Shown here one piece after another: positions 1-6,391 of a DNA stretch of 11,589 nt. The notes under the pieces are model-generated. The model was not told the DNA's origin and made no database searches. It worked only from the letters and a program-made list of their open reading frames with translations. The first letter of the stretch is position 1; each line of letters opens with the position of its first letter. The DNA is from JABDOU01 sp041609995 (GTDB taxonomy: Bacteria > Actinomycetota > Acidimicrobiia > Spongiisociales > SHLN01). The stretch covers positions 1 through 11,589 of the forward strand of contig JBFIPU010000089.1 in assembly GCA_041609995.1 (NCBI GenBank). Reading direction: 5' to 3'. The position numbers were made by a program, and so were the translations under genes.

Positions 1-1289
1 TCGACGAACAGGTACCGCAACACCCCTGACATGATGACCACGAACGCCAGGCCGATCAGCAGGGCGAAGAACTCGGCGCGGAACTTGCGTGACACCGCCT
101 CGCCCTGAACGACAAATGCCAGCACTCCAATGATCACCCCCGCCAGGGTGATCAGCGCCAGCTGAGTGCGGGGAGAGGTTTCTGCGGCTCTTCTCGCCGC
201 CGCCAGCAGCATGATGAGCCCGTACACGACGAGTCCGGCGAAAGCGATGGCCCTCAATCCCTGGACCGTCAGCAAGAAGCCGACCTCGGTTTGGGACTCC
301 GCGTTCAGCACCAGTCCCGCCACCACTCCCAGAACGATCGCCCCGAGCCCGATCGCAGCGTTCCTTCCCGCGTCACCGAGGGCGAAGCCTCCCCCGGCGA
401 CCGTGCGGGGCTCGTAGCGCCAGCGGCCCAGCCCGAACAGGGCGATGGCTCCGCCTACGAACAACACGGTCCCCCAGGTCCAGTTGGCGGCCACGCCATC
501 GGTGAGAGTCAGGGCGATCAGCCCGGCCACCGCAGCCGCCGCTCCCGCAAGGGCAATGGGAAGCCCGGCCGGGGCCAGGGATTCTCTGCGCTTGAACGTC
601 AACTCGGCCATGCCGTAGATCAAGAGGGCGGCTCCGGCTGCCAGCAGCACGCCATGCGCGACGTCGCGACCACCGAGGAAGCTGTCCCAGATGTGGTCGT
701 TGCGCACCCAGACGGCTCCGAAGATGTTGTCCCAGAACGCATGGTCGGGAGCATCGTCGAGGCCTTCGACGATCACCTTGTCCGTGAAGAGCTTGGCAAA
801 CCCGAGCTTGGCCCCGCGCAGAATGAAAAACGTGCCGAGTGTCACGATGAAGCTGGGAAGTGCCGTTTTTTCAACGAGCGTACCGTTCGCCCATCCGATT
901 GCCAGGGCGATGATCAGGGTCAGCGGAATGGCAACCGTCAGCGGGAGGCCGGCGCCGCCGAACTCACCCACTTCTTTCACCAGCAGGACGACCAGCATTC
1001 CGGTGGCACCTGTCATTGCTCCCGACGACAGGTCGAACTCGCCGCCGATCATCAACATCGCGACGGCCACCGACATGATGCCGAGGCTGGCGGACACATC
1101 CATGTAGTTGTTGGCGCCAGCAGTGGTACCGAACACGTCGGTTACGGCCCAGAAGAACAACCAGATGACGGCCGCCCCCACCAACGCCCCGATCTCGGGA
1201 CGGATCAACAGGCGCTGGATGGGACCGCGATAGGCCAGTCGTGCGTCCGGCGCCGCCGGCGCCGGTGCTTCGACAGTGCCGGCCGTCAT
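1..1289 (-). CDS. ABC transporter permease, ribose/xylose/inositol type (partial, 3' end outside window)
   Basis: An inner-membrane permease of the RbsC/XylH family (BPD_transp_2), expected to form the sugar- or inositol-conducting channel with an ATPase not seen here. I translated the minus strand by hand: from the ATG at 1289 the frame stays open for 429 codons and runs off the window. Residues 82-92 read GGEFDLSSGAM, the family's conserved loop, and residues 145-159 (PSFIVTLGTFFILRG) are the second conserved block. Hydrophobic segments are visible near residues 33-50, 66-82, 115-133, 145-160, 212-227, 243-262, 272-287, 311-330, 345-365, 376-395 and 406-427. The protein is already longer than RbsC (about 320) or XylH (about 390), with an expanded middle. 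A 17-codon ORF overlaps its start by ATGA. An in-frame GTG at 1298 is the alternative start. It lies downstream of the binding-protein gene on the same strand. Substrate is inferred from context. Confidence 0.88.
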   Translation of the reverse strand, partial: MTAGTVEAPAPAAPDARLAYRGPIQRLLIRPEIGALVGAAVIWLFFWAVTDVFGTTAGANNYMDVSASLGIMSVAVAMLMIGGEFDLSSGAMTGATGMLVVLLVKEVGEFGGAGLPLTVAIPLTLIIALAIGWANGTLVEKTALPSFIVTLGTFFILRGAKLGFAKLFTDKVIVEGLDDAPDHAFWDNIFGAVWVRNDHIWDSFLGGRDVAHGVLLAAGAALLIYGMAELTFKRRESLAPAGLPIALAGAAAAVAGLIALTLTDGVAANWTWGTVLFVGGAIALFGLGRWRYEPRTVAGGGFALGDAGRNAAIGLGAIVLGVVAGLVLNAESQTEVGFLLTVQGLRAIAFAGLVVYGLIMLLAAARRAAETSPRTQLALITLAGVIIGVLAFVVQGEAVSRKFRAEFFALLIGLAFVVIMSGVLRYLFV

Positions 1290-1339
1290 GTCCGGCACCT
1301 GGCGAAGCAGCGTGCAATGGTCACGATCCGGGTATCCAT
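1286..1339 (-). CDS. Possible 17-residue leader peptide overlapping the permease start
   Basis: A short ORF, MDTRIVTIARCFARCRT, starts at an ATG (1339-1337) with a near-ideal Shine-Dalgarno GAGGAGG at 1351-1345 and 5 nt spacing. Its TGA overlaps the permease ATG as ATGA (1289-1286). The permease ATG itself has only a weak AGGTG upstream, so the leader could load ribosomes that re-initiate on the permease by translational coupling. No homology is recognised. Alternatively, the real permease start lies further upstream and an indel in the assembly broke the frame, or the ORF is chance. The sequence shows the SD and the overlap; the role is inference. Confidence 0.4.
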   Translation of the reverse strand: MDTRIVTIARCFARCRT

Positions 1340-1374
1340 TGTCGCCTCCTCGGTTTTCCCGTCCTCGGGCGTCC

Positions 1375-1409
1375 ACTCTGGTCGGTTGCGGCCCAAGTTT
1401 CAAATTGGG
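1375..1409 (-). promoter_or_regulatory. Imperfect 18-bp palindrome with weak promoter-like hexamers upstream of permease
   Basis: The plus strand at 1392-1409 reads CCCAAGTTTCAAATTGGG, an inverted repeat with one mismatched pair. On the minus strand it contains TTGAAA (1403-1398), one mismatch from a -35 box, followed after 17 nt by CAGAGT (1380-1375), a poor -10. It could be an operator over an internal promoter for the permease, a small hairpin, or chance. Confidence is low because the -10 matches only three positions. Confidence 0.2.
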
Positions 1410-1423
1410 TGGCCAGTGAGACG

Positions 1424-1457
1424 CGAAAGAGGGCCGGCGATCGCCGGCCCTCTTTCG
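1424..1457 (-). terminator. Perfect 34-bp palindrome: hairpin after the binding-protein gene
   Basis: Every base pairs across the centre between 1440 and 1441. As RNA this folds to a 15-bp GC-rich stem with a GAUC loop, starting 20 nt after the binding-protein stop codon. The outer arms are AAAGAGGG and CCCTCTTT, with no long U tract beyond the stem on the minus strand, so full termination is doubtful. Hairpins between a binding-protein gene and its permease gene are known (for example in malE-malF of E. coli) to stabilise the upstream message and lower downstream expression; that role is inferred here. A DNA-level operator is the alternative. Confidence 0.6.
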
Positions 1458-1477
1458 ATAGCAGGAAGGTGTCGGTG

Positions 1478-2503
1478 CTAGCGGGTGCCCGCCGCCACCA
1501 ACGCCTTGATTTGCTCGATGTTGCTGCCGTCCACGAAACCAGGACCGGTCAGGACCGGGAATCCACCGCCAACCGTGTTGGCGTTGACCTGGTTGAGGTA
1601 CAGCGTCACGATCGTCAGATAACCCTGCAGGTACTGCTGCTGGTCGATCGTGAAGGCAATGTCACCGGACTCGATGAGCGATGTCACGTCCTCCGAGTTG
1701 TCCACACCACCCACGAAGCAGTCGCGGCCGGCCTGCGAGCATGCTTCGACCGCGTGCTTGGCGACGATGGGGCCGACGCCGAACACGGCGTTGATGTCCG
1801 CATCTTCCTGCAGCGCCGCTGCGATCGTATTGATCTGCTCCTCCGGGTTGGTGTCGGGACCAACGAACTGGGTCACCACGTCACCATTGAAGGTCTCACC
1901 GGCACCCTGGCAGCGCTCTTCCAGACCGACGTTGCCCTGCTCCTGCTGAGCACATAGCACCTTGGTAGCGCCGAGCTCGTTGAAGCGAAGACCGGCGCCG
2001 TTGCCGGCGGCGATCTCGGTCTGGCCGATGTGGGTGATGGCGCCGATGCCCTGATAGTCGTTGACACCCGAGTTGAGCGTCACGACCGGGATGCCGGCGT
2101 CCACTGCTGCTTTGGCAGCGGGCGCCACTGCGGTCGGGTTCGCCAGCGAGACACCGATGCCATCGCTGCCGGCTGCTACCGCCGCCTCGATGTCGGATAC
2201 CTGCTTGGACGGATCATTGAACGACGGGCTCCACACCATGTTGACGCCGAGCATCTCCGCCGCATCCTCTGAACCTTTCTTCACGACGGACCAGAACGTG
2301 CCGTCGTCGGAGTGGGTCACCATGTGGAACGTCAGATCCGAGCCCTGGGTGAGATCGACCGCTTCGGTCGTGTCCGTGCTGGCCTCTGTGGTGTCGGTGG
2401 TGCCACCGTCACCTTCCGTGGTTTCCGTCGTGGTGTCGCTACCGCAGGCGGCCGCCACCATCATGAAGGCCAGCATGAGCGCCAGCCAACGCATCTTCTT
2501 CAT
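1478..2503 (-). CDS. ABC transporter sugar/inositol-binding lipoprotein (type-1 periplasmic-binding, Peripla_BP_4)
   Basis: A 341-residue extracytoplasmic solute receptor, lipid-anchored on the outer face of the membrane, delivering ligand to the permease. Residues 1-19 are a lipoprotein signal peptide (KK/R, hydrophobic core, AAA) before Cys20. Residues 21-49 are a Thr/Asp/Glu-rich linker with DTTE and TDTTEA repeats. From about residue 56 the ribose-binding-type fold follows: NSG at 144-146, GVDN at 266-269, and IDQQQYLQGY at 286-295, the last typical of RbsB/inositol receptors. Cys184/Cys198 and Cys255/Cys262 could form two disulfides. The start is supported by GAGGAGG at 2519-2513, 9 nt from the ATG. 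It is divergent from iolG and first in its operon, so inositol or a derivative is the likely ligand; ribose or xylose cannot be excluded from sequence alone. Confidence 0.9.
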   Translation of the reverse strand: MKKMRWLALMLAFMMVAAACGSDTTTETTEGDGGTTDTTEASTDTTEAVDLTQGSDLTFHMVTHSDDGTFWSVVKKGSEDAAEMLGVNMVWSPSFNDPSKQVSDIEAAVAAGSDGIGVSLANPTAVAPAAKAAVDAGIPVVTLNSGVNDYQGIGAITHIGQTEIAAGNGAGLRFNELGATKVLCAQQEQGNVGLEERCQGAGETFNGDVVTQFVGPDTNPEEQINTIAAALQEDADINAVFGVGPIVAKHAVEACSQAGRDCFVGGVDNSEDVTSLIESGDIAFTIDQQQYLQGYLTIVTLYLNQVNANTVGGGFPVLTGPGFVDGSNIEQIKALVAAGTR

Positions 2504-2537
2504 CGTTGTTTTCCTCCTCAGTTAACGGGATCACTCA

Positions 2538-2554
2538 CAGCCCGTTGCGGGCTG
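2538..2554. repeat. Inverted repeat (7-bp arms) in the binding-protein 5' leader
   Basis: CAGCCCGTTGCGGGCTG is a perfect inverted repeat with 3-nt loop, 35-51 nt upstream of the lipoprotein ATG. The inner CCCGTT (2541-2546) is also complementary to AACGGG at 2524-2529, which lies beside the Shine-Dalgarno. Two mutually exclusive hairpins are therefore possible in the leader RNA. It could equally be a DNA operator just downstream of the candidate transcription start. The complementarity is seen; function is inferred. Confidence 0.45.
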
Positions 2555-2565
2555 GAACCAACAGG

Positions 2566-2594
2566 ACGTTACGAATATCTTCACGAGTTTGCAA
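2566..2594 (-). promoter_or_regulatory. Candidate sigma-A promoter for the transporter operon
   Basis: On the minus strand TTGCAA (2594-2589) is followed after exactly 17 nt by TAACGT (2571-2566), which fits the TAnnnT -10 core. Transcription would start near 2558, giving a leader of about 55 nt that includes the inverted repeat at 2538-2554. The -35 lies within AGTTTGCAACT (2586-2596), a short dyad that could bind a repressor. No regulator gene is in the window. Confidence 0.4.
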
Positions 2595-2600
2595 CTGGCT

Positions 2601-2630
2601 TCGGACCAGCAGGCGGGGTCGGTCTAGATT
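2601..2630 (+). promoter_or_regulatory. Candidate promoter for the iol operon
   Basis: TAGATT at 2625-2630 matches four of six -10 positions and lies 33 nt before the iolG GTG. The -35 candidate TCGGAC (2601-2606, 18-nt spacing) is poor. This is the only plausible -10 that I see on the plus strand between the divergent genes, so it is listed on position more than on match quality. Confidence 0.28.
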
Positions 2631-2663
2631 GGCGCCGTACGCCGTCGTGAGCTGGGAGGTTTC

Positions 2664-3650
2664 GTGCGCGTCGGCTTGATCGGGGCTGGCCGCATCGGCC
2701 ACCAACATGCCGGAGTCCTCCACGAGCTCGCCGGCGAGCTCATCATCGCCGACCAGAATGGCGCTCGCGCCGATCAGCTGGCGGCCCGCTTCGCCGGGGC
2801 CAACAGTACGAACGTCGATGATCTCCTGATGCGGGCCGACGCGGTGGTCATTGCGTCTTCCACCGATACGCACGCCCACTTTCTCGAGCGGGCGGCGGGT
2901 GCCGGGATCCCGGCCTTCTGCGAAAAACCGATATCGCTGGATCTCGCCAGCACCCGGCGGGCTATCGAGGCCACCCGCCAGGCCGGCATCGCGGTGCAAA
3001 TGGGATTTCAACGTCGTTACGACCCGGCCATCCGGGCCATCCACGACGCCGTGGCCGCCGGGGACGTGGGCCACATCTACATGATCCGGAGCCAAACCCA
3101 CGATCCCGAGCCACCGCCCCTCGACTACTTACCAGTATCGGGAGGAATCTTCATCGACTGCCTGATCCACGACATCGACGCAGTGCGATACGTGACCAGC
3201 CAGGAGATCACGGCGGTGACCGCGATCGGTTCCGCCGCCGGGTTTCCCGAGATCGGAGAGCTCGGTGATGTTGACACGGGGCTGGTGATGGCGCAGATGA
3301 GTGAGGGCACGCTTGCCCAGCTGTCTTGCATCAGGCACGACCCGGTCGGCTATGACGTCCGGCTAGAGGTCTTCGGCTCCAAGACCGCGCTGGCGGCCGG
3401 CTGGGGTGCCCGCTCTCCCATCCACTCCACTGAACCGGGGACGACAGCCACCGAAGATCCGATCGTGGCGTGGGACGACCGGTTCGGTCCCGCCTACCGG
3501 GCCGAGATGGAAGCCTTCCTGCGCGTGGTCGCCGGTACCGAGCAGCCGGCCTCGAACGCTCTCGACGCCTACGAGGCCCTGCGGGTCGCGGTAGCGTGCA
3601 CCCGGTCTCGTGTCGAGGACCGCACGGTTCAATTGGAGGAGGTGGCGTGA
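2664..3650 (+). CDS. iolG: Inositol 2-dehydrogenase (Gfo/Idh/MocA family)
   Basis: A cytoplasmic NAD-dependent dehydrogenase that oxidises myo-inositol to 2-keto-myo-inositol (scyllo-inosose), the first step of the pathway. The 328 residues begin with the Rossmann motif GAGRIG (residues 7-12). EKP with Lys88 and the later D-x3-H pair (Asp165, His169 in DCLIHDID) are the catalytic residues of the family, and the GGIFIDCLIHDID block is characteristic of IolG. Length is close to the B. subtilis enzyme (344). The start is GTG, with GGGAGG at 2654-2659, 4 nt upstream. It is first in the rightward operon, and its TGA overlaps the iolE GTG by 4 bp. The immediately following iolE supports this assignment; another inositol isomer as substrate is possible. 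Confidence 0.8.
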   Translation: MRVGLIGAGRIGHQHAGVLHELAGELIIADQNGARADQLAARFAGANSTNVDDLLMRADAVVIASSTDTHAHFLERAAGAGIPAFCEKPISLDLASTRRAIEATRQAGIAVQMGFQRRYDPAIRAIHDAVAAGDVGHIYMIRSQTHDPEPPPLDYLPVSGGIFIDCLIHDIDAVRYVTSQEITAVTAIGSAAGFPEIGELGDVDTGLVMAQMSEGTLAQLSCIRHDPVGYDVRLEVFGSKTALAAGWGARSPIHSTEPGTTATEDPIVAWDDRFGPAYRAEMEAFLRVVAGTEQPASNALDAYEALRVAVACTRSRVEDRTVQLEEVA

Positions 3651-4537
3651 CAGATTTCTTGAACCGGATAGCGGGCGCCCCGATCACCTGGGGAGTCGAC
3701 CCGTCGCCGGGCTGGGGATTCGTGATGGATCCCCACCGGGTGCTCGACGAGATGTCGAGCGTCGGGCTGCGGGCGACAGAGCTGGGGCCCGACGGCTGGC
3801 TGCCCACCGACCCGGACGAGCTGGCCGATGTTCTCCGAGACCATGGGCAGCGCGTGGTCGGAGGCTTCGTGCCGGCCGTGCTGTACCGGACAGAAGGCAT
3901 CGACGAGCAATTGGCCTACGTCCGGCGGGCGGCGTCGCAGCTCGCCGGTGCCGGTTCCCAGGTGATGGTGCTGGGTCCCGACAACCATTACCCCGGATAT
4001 GACGAGTCGATCGAGATGACCGACGATGAATGGCAGATGTTCTTGTCCAACCTGCAGGCCGTGATCGACATCGGCAACGAAGCCGGCGTCCGCACCACGC
4101 TGCACCCGCATTGGGGTATGGCGATCGAACGGGGCGAACACGTCGAGCGGCTGCTGGAATCGAGTCCCGTCGACCTGTGCCTCGACACCGGGCACCTCTA
4201 CCTGGCCGGCACCGACCCGGTCGAGATCGCCCGGCTGGCCACGGACCGAATTCACCACGTGCACCTCAAAGATGTCGACGGTGCTTGGGCCGAGCGGGTG
4301 CAATCGGGCGAGGCCAAGTTCAGGCAATCGGTCATCGACGGCATGTTCGAACCGCTGGGCGAAGGGGCGGTGGACATCGCCGGAGTGATCCGGCTCCTCG
4401 AGGCGAACGGCTACCGGGGCTGGTACGTGCTCGAACAGGACGTGTCATTGGACCACGATCCGGCGTCGGGACAGGGTCCGAAAGCCGACGCCGAACTGAG
4501 CGTCCAGTACCTACAGACGCTGGCGGAAGCGCTGTGA
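3647..4537 (+). CDS. iolE: Inosose dehydratase-like TIM-barrel protein
   Basis: Predicted to dehydrate 2-keto-myo-inositol to 3D-(3,5/4)-trihydroxycyclohexane-1,2-dione. It is a xylose isomerase-like TIM barrel of 296 residues (B. subtilis IolE has 297). The N-terminus APITWGVDPSPGWGF and ATELGPDG resemble actinobacterial IolE. Likely metal ligands, by position on barrel strands, are Glu45 (ELGP), His153/His155 (HPH), Asp180 in DTGH (180-183), His206 in HHVHLKD, and Glu263 (LEQD). The frame is open further upstream, but GTG at 3647 is preferred because GGAGGAGG sits at 3635-3642 and it overlaps the iolG stop as GTGA. The family also contains 3-ketoglycoside-acting isomerases/lyases such as levoglucosan-pathway proteins, so an epimerase or lyase role is the alternative. 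Confidence 0.77.
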   Translation: MTDFLNRIAGAPITWGVDPSPGWGFVMDPHRVLDEMSSVGLRATELGPDGWLPTDPDELADVLRDHGQRVVGGFVPAVLYRTEGIDEQLAYVRRAASQLAGAGSQVMVLGPDNHYPGYDESIEMTDDEWQMFLSNLQAVIDIGNEAGVRTTLHPHWGMAIERGEHVERLLESSPVDLCLDTGHLYLAGTDPVEIARLATDRIHHVHLKDVDGAWAERVQSGEAKFRQSVIDGMFEPLGEGAVDIAGVIRLLEANGYRGWYVLEQDVSLDHDPASGQGPKADAELSVQYLQTLAEAL

Positions 4538-4556
4538 GCCGGCGTCGGGGCCCGCT

Positions 4557-5444
4557 GTGACGGTTGACCTGGCACTCGACGCTCGCGCCCAGCTCGGCGA
4601 GTGCCCCGTCTGGGACAGCCGCCTCGACCGGCTCTACTGGATCGACATCGACGGCCAGACCATCAACCGTTTCGACCCGTCGACCGGCACCAACGACAGT
4701 CGAGCACTCGCCGGCCGACCGGGCTCGCTCGCCCTCACCGCCGATCCCGGCGTGCTACTGGTGGCGTCCGAGGCAGACCTCGGCTGGTACGAATGGGACG
4801 CCGGCTCCTTCACCTCCTGGCGCCAACTGGAACAACCCGGCACCGGGAACCGGCTCAACGACGGCCGCACCGACCCGGCCGGCCGCTTCTGGGTGGGCAG
4901 TATGTTCGAGCGAGCGGCCGACGGCCGGTTCACCGGTCTTCTCCATCGGGTCGAGCCATCCGGCGAGTTTGCCACTCTGCGAGAGGAGGTGGGGGTTGCG
5001 AACGGCACCGCATTCAGCCCTGACGGCTCGACCATGTACTGGGCCGACACCTTGCACGACACCGTATGGGCCTACGACTACGACATCGACACCGGCGAAC
5101 AGGCCAAGGAGCGGATCTTCATCGACTTCACCGAAATGCCAGGCAGACCGGACGGGGCCTGCGTCGACGCCGACGGCGGATATTGGATTGCGTGTGTATA
5201 CGGATGGGCCGTGCGCCGTATCGCACCGAGCGGCGAGGTTGACATGGTCATCGACCTACCGGTGCAGAAGCCGACGATGCCCGCTTTCGGAGGTGCCAAT
5301 CTGGGGACGCTCTTTGTGACATCGATCGGCAGTGGTGGGTCGGCCCCGTCGGCTCCGGGGCAGAGCGCGGCCGGCGGGCTGTTTGCGATCCAAACTGGCC
5401 ACCACGGTATTGCGGAGCCGCTGTTCGGCGGATCGCCTGCATGA
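4557..5444 (+). CDS. SMP-30/gluconolactonase/regucalcin-family lactonase
   Basis: A 295-residue six-bladed beta-propeller of the SMP-30 family, predicted to hydrolyse a sugar lactone to the aldonic acid using a divalent metal. The metal ligands line up with regucalcin in order and spacing: Glu15 in LGECPVWD, Asn149 in NGTAFSPDG, and Asp199 in RPDGACVDADGGYW. The substrate-side Arg99 and Asn101 are in RLNDGRTDPAGRFWVGSM. The GTG start lies 19 nt after iolE, with only GGGG nearby as a weak ribosome site, so translation may be coupled to iolE. Its TGA overlaps the next ATG by 4 bp. A lactonase is not a step of the classical iol route, so it implies an oxidised ring-lactone substrate from one of the neighbouring dehydrogenases. 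The exact lactone cannot be read from sequence. Confidence 0.87.
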   Translation: MTVDLALDARAQLGECPVWDSRLDRLYWIDIDGQTINRFDPSTGTNDSRALAGRPGSLALTADPGVLLVASEADLGWYEWDAGSFTSWRQLEQPGTGNRLNDGRTDPAGRFWVGSMFERAADGRFTGLLHRVEPSGEFATLREEVGVANGTAFSPDGSTMYWADTLHDTVWAYDYDIDTGEQAKERIFIDFTEMPGRPDGACVDADGGYWIACVYGWAVRRIAPSGEVDMVIDLPVQKPTMPAFGGANLGTLFVTSIGSGGSAPSAPGQSAAGGLFAIQTGHHGIAEPLFGGSPA

Positions 5445-6391
5445 CCGGCCCGCCGGTCTGGTTCGAACGCGCCATCCCGCCCGGGCTGGTACAAGGAACC
5501 GCCCAACGGTGCGAGGTGCTGGGCCCCGGAGACGCCACCCCCGATGACCCCTATTCGGCACTCGCTCCTGCCGTTGCCATCATGGCCGGCGCCTTTCTGT
5601 ACAACGCAGACGTGATGGATCGCGCCCCTGGCCTGCGGGTGATCGCCCGCACCGGTATCGGGGTGGATCGGGTCGACCTGGCCGCCGCCACCGAGCGAGG
5701 CATCGCGGTGGTCAATACACCGGACGGCCCGACCGTGTCGACCGCCGAGCACGCTCTGACTCTGCTGCTCATGATCGCGAAGAACGTTCGAATCAGCAGC
5801 GCCCAACTCCGGTCCGGATCGACGGGTCTCTACGGATCACATGATGCCATCGAACTACGAGAGAAAATCCTCGGATTGGTCGGGTACGGCCGGATTGCTC
5901 AGCAACTGGCCCGCTACGCGCGATCACTGGGCATGGTGATCAGAACCTTCGACCCGTACACCGCCAACACCCCCGGCGCCGAACCAACGGCTTCGCTACC
6001 CGACTTGCTGGCCGCCGCCGATGTCGTCTCCGTCCACGTCCCGCTCACCACCGATACGGTCGGGATGTTCGGCGCGGCGGAGTTCGCGGAGATGAAGCCC
6101 GATGCCATCTTCGTCAACACCGCTCGGGGCGGCCTCGTCGACCAGGAGGCGCTGCTGGCCGCCATCGATTCCGGTCACCTCTTCGGCGCCGGTCTCGACG
6201 TAACCGAGCCCGAGCCGCTCCCCTCCGACCATCCCCTGTTGCACAGAGACAACGTAGTCGTGACCCCGCATGTGGCTTCCGGCACCAGAGCCGGGAAACG
6301 GCGAATGTTCGAGATGGCGTTCGCCCAGGTCGTCCAGGTCCTGGACGGTGAGCGCCCGCCCCACCTCGTCAACCCGGAGGTATGGGCATGA
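5441..6391 (+). CDS. D-isomer-specific 2-hydroxyacid dehydrogenase (glyoxylate/hydroxypyruvate/2-ketoaldonate reductase-like)
   Basis: A cytoplasmic NAD(P)-dependent dehydrogenase of 316 residues that interconverts 2-ketoacids and D-2-hydroxyacids. The nucleotide site is GYGRIA at 148-153 (GxGxxA in place of the usual last Gly). Catalytic residues are Arg229 in NTARGGLVD, Glu258 in DVTEPEPLP, and His277 in TPHVAS. The block GLDVTEPEPLPSDHPLL closely resembles glyoxylate/hydroxypyruvate reductase (GRHPR), a group that also includes 2-ketogluconate reductases. ATGA overlaps with both the lactonase before it and the oxidoreductase after it indicate translational coupling. Following a lactonase, a sugar-acid substrate (2-ketoaldonate/aldonate) is plausible; glyoxylate or 3-phosphoglycerate are alternatives. 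Confidence 0.86.
   Translation: MTGPPVWFERAIPPGLVQGTAQRCEVLGPGDATPDDPYSALAPAVAIMAGAFLYNADVMDRAPGLRVIARTGIGVDRVDLAAATERGIAVVNTPDGPTVSTAEHALTLLLMIAKNVRISSAQLRSGSTGLYGSHDAIELREKILGLVGYGRIAQQLARYARSLGMVIRTFDPYTANTPGAEPTASLPDLLAAADVVSVHVPLTTDTVGMFGAAEFAEMKPDAIFVNTARGGLVDQEALLAAIDSGHLFGAGLDVTEPEPLPSDHPLLHRDNVVVTPHVASGTRAGKRRMFEMAFAQVVQVLDGERPPHLVNPEVWA

Noticed and set aside
291..1481. Long plus-strand open frame (396 codons)
   Set aside because: It lies opposite the permease, whose translation shows membrane segments and family motifs. The plus frame is Gly/Arg/His/Gln-rich without recognisable domains, as expected for a shadow in GC-rich DNA.
2356..2450. Repeat-like codons for the Thr/Asp/Glu linker of the binding protein
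   Set aside because: Degenerate low-complexity coding for a lipoprotein linker, common in actinobacterial receptors; not a separate DNA element.
3470..3646. Upstream extension of iolE
   Set aside because: It would overlap iolG by about 180 bp. The strong GGAGGAGG site and GTGA overlap support the start at 3647, giving a length equal to known IolE.
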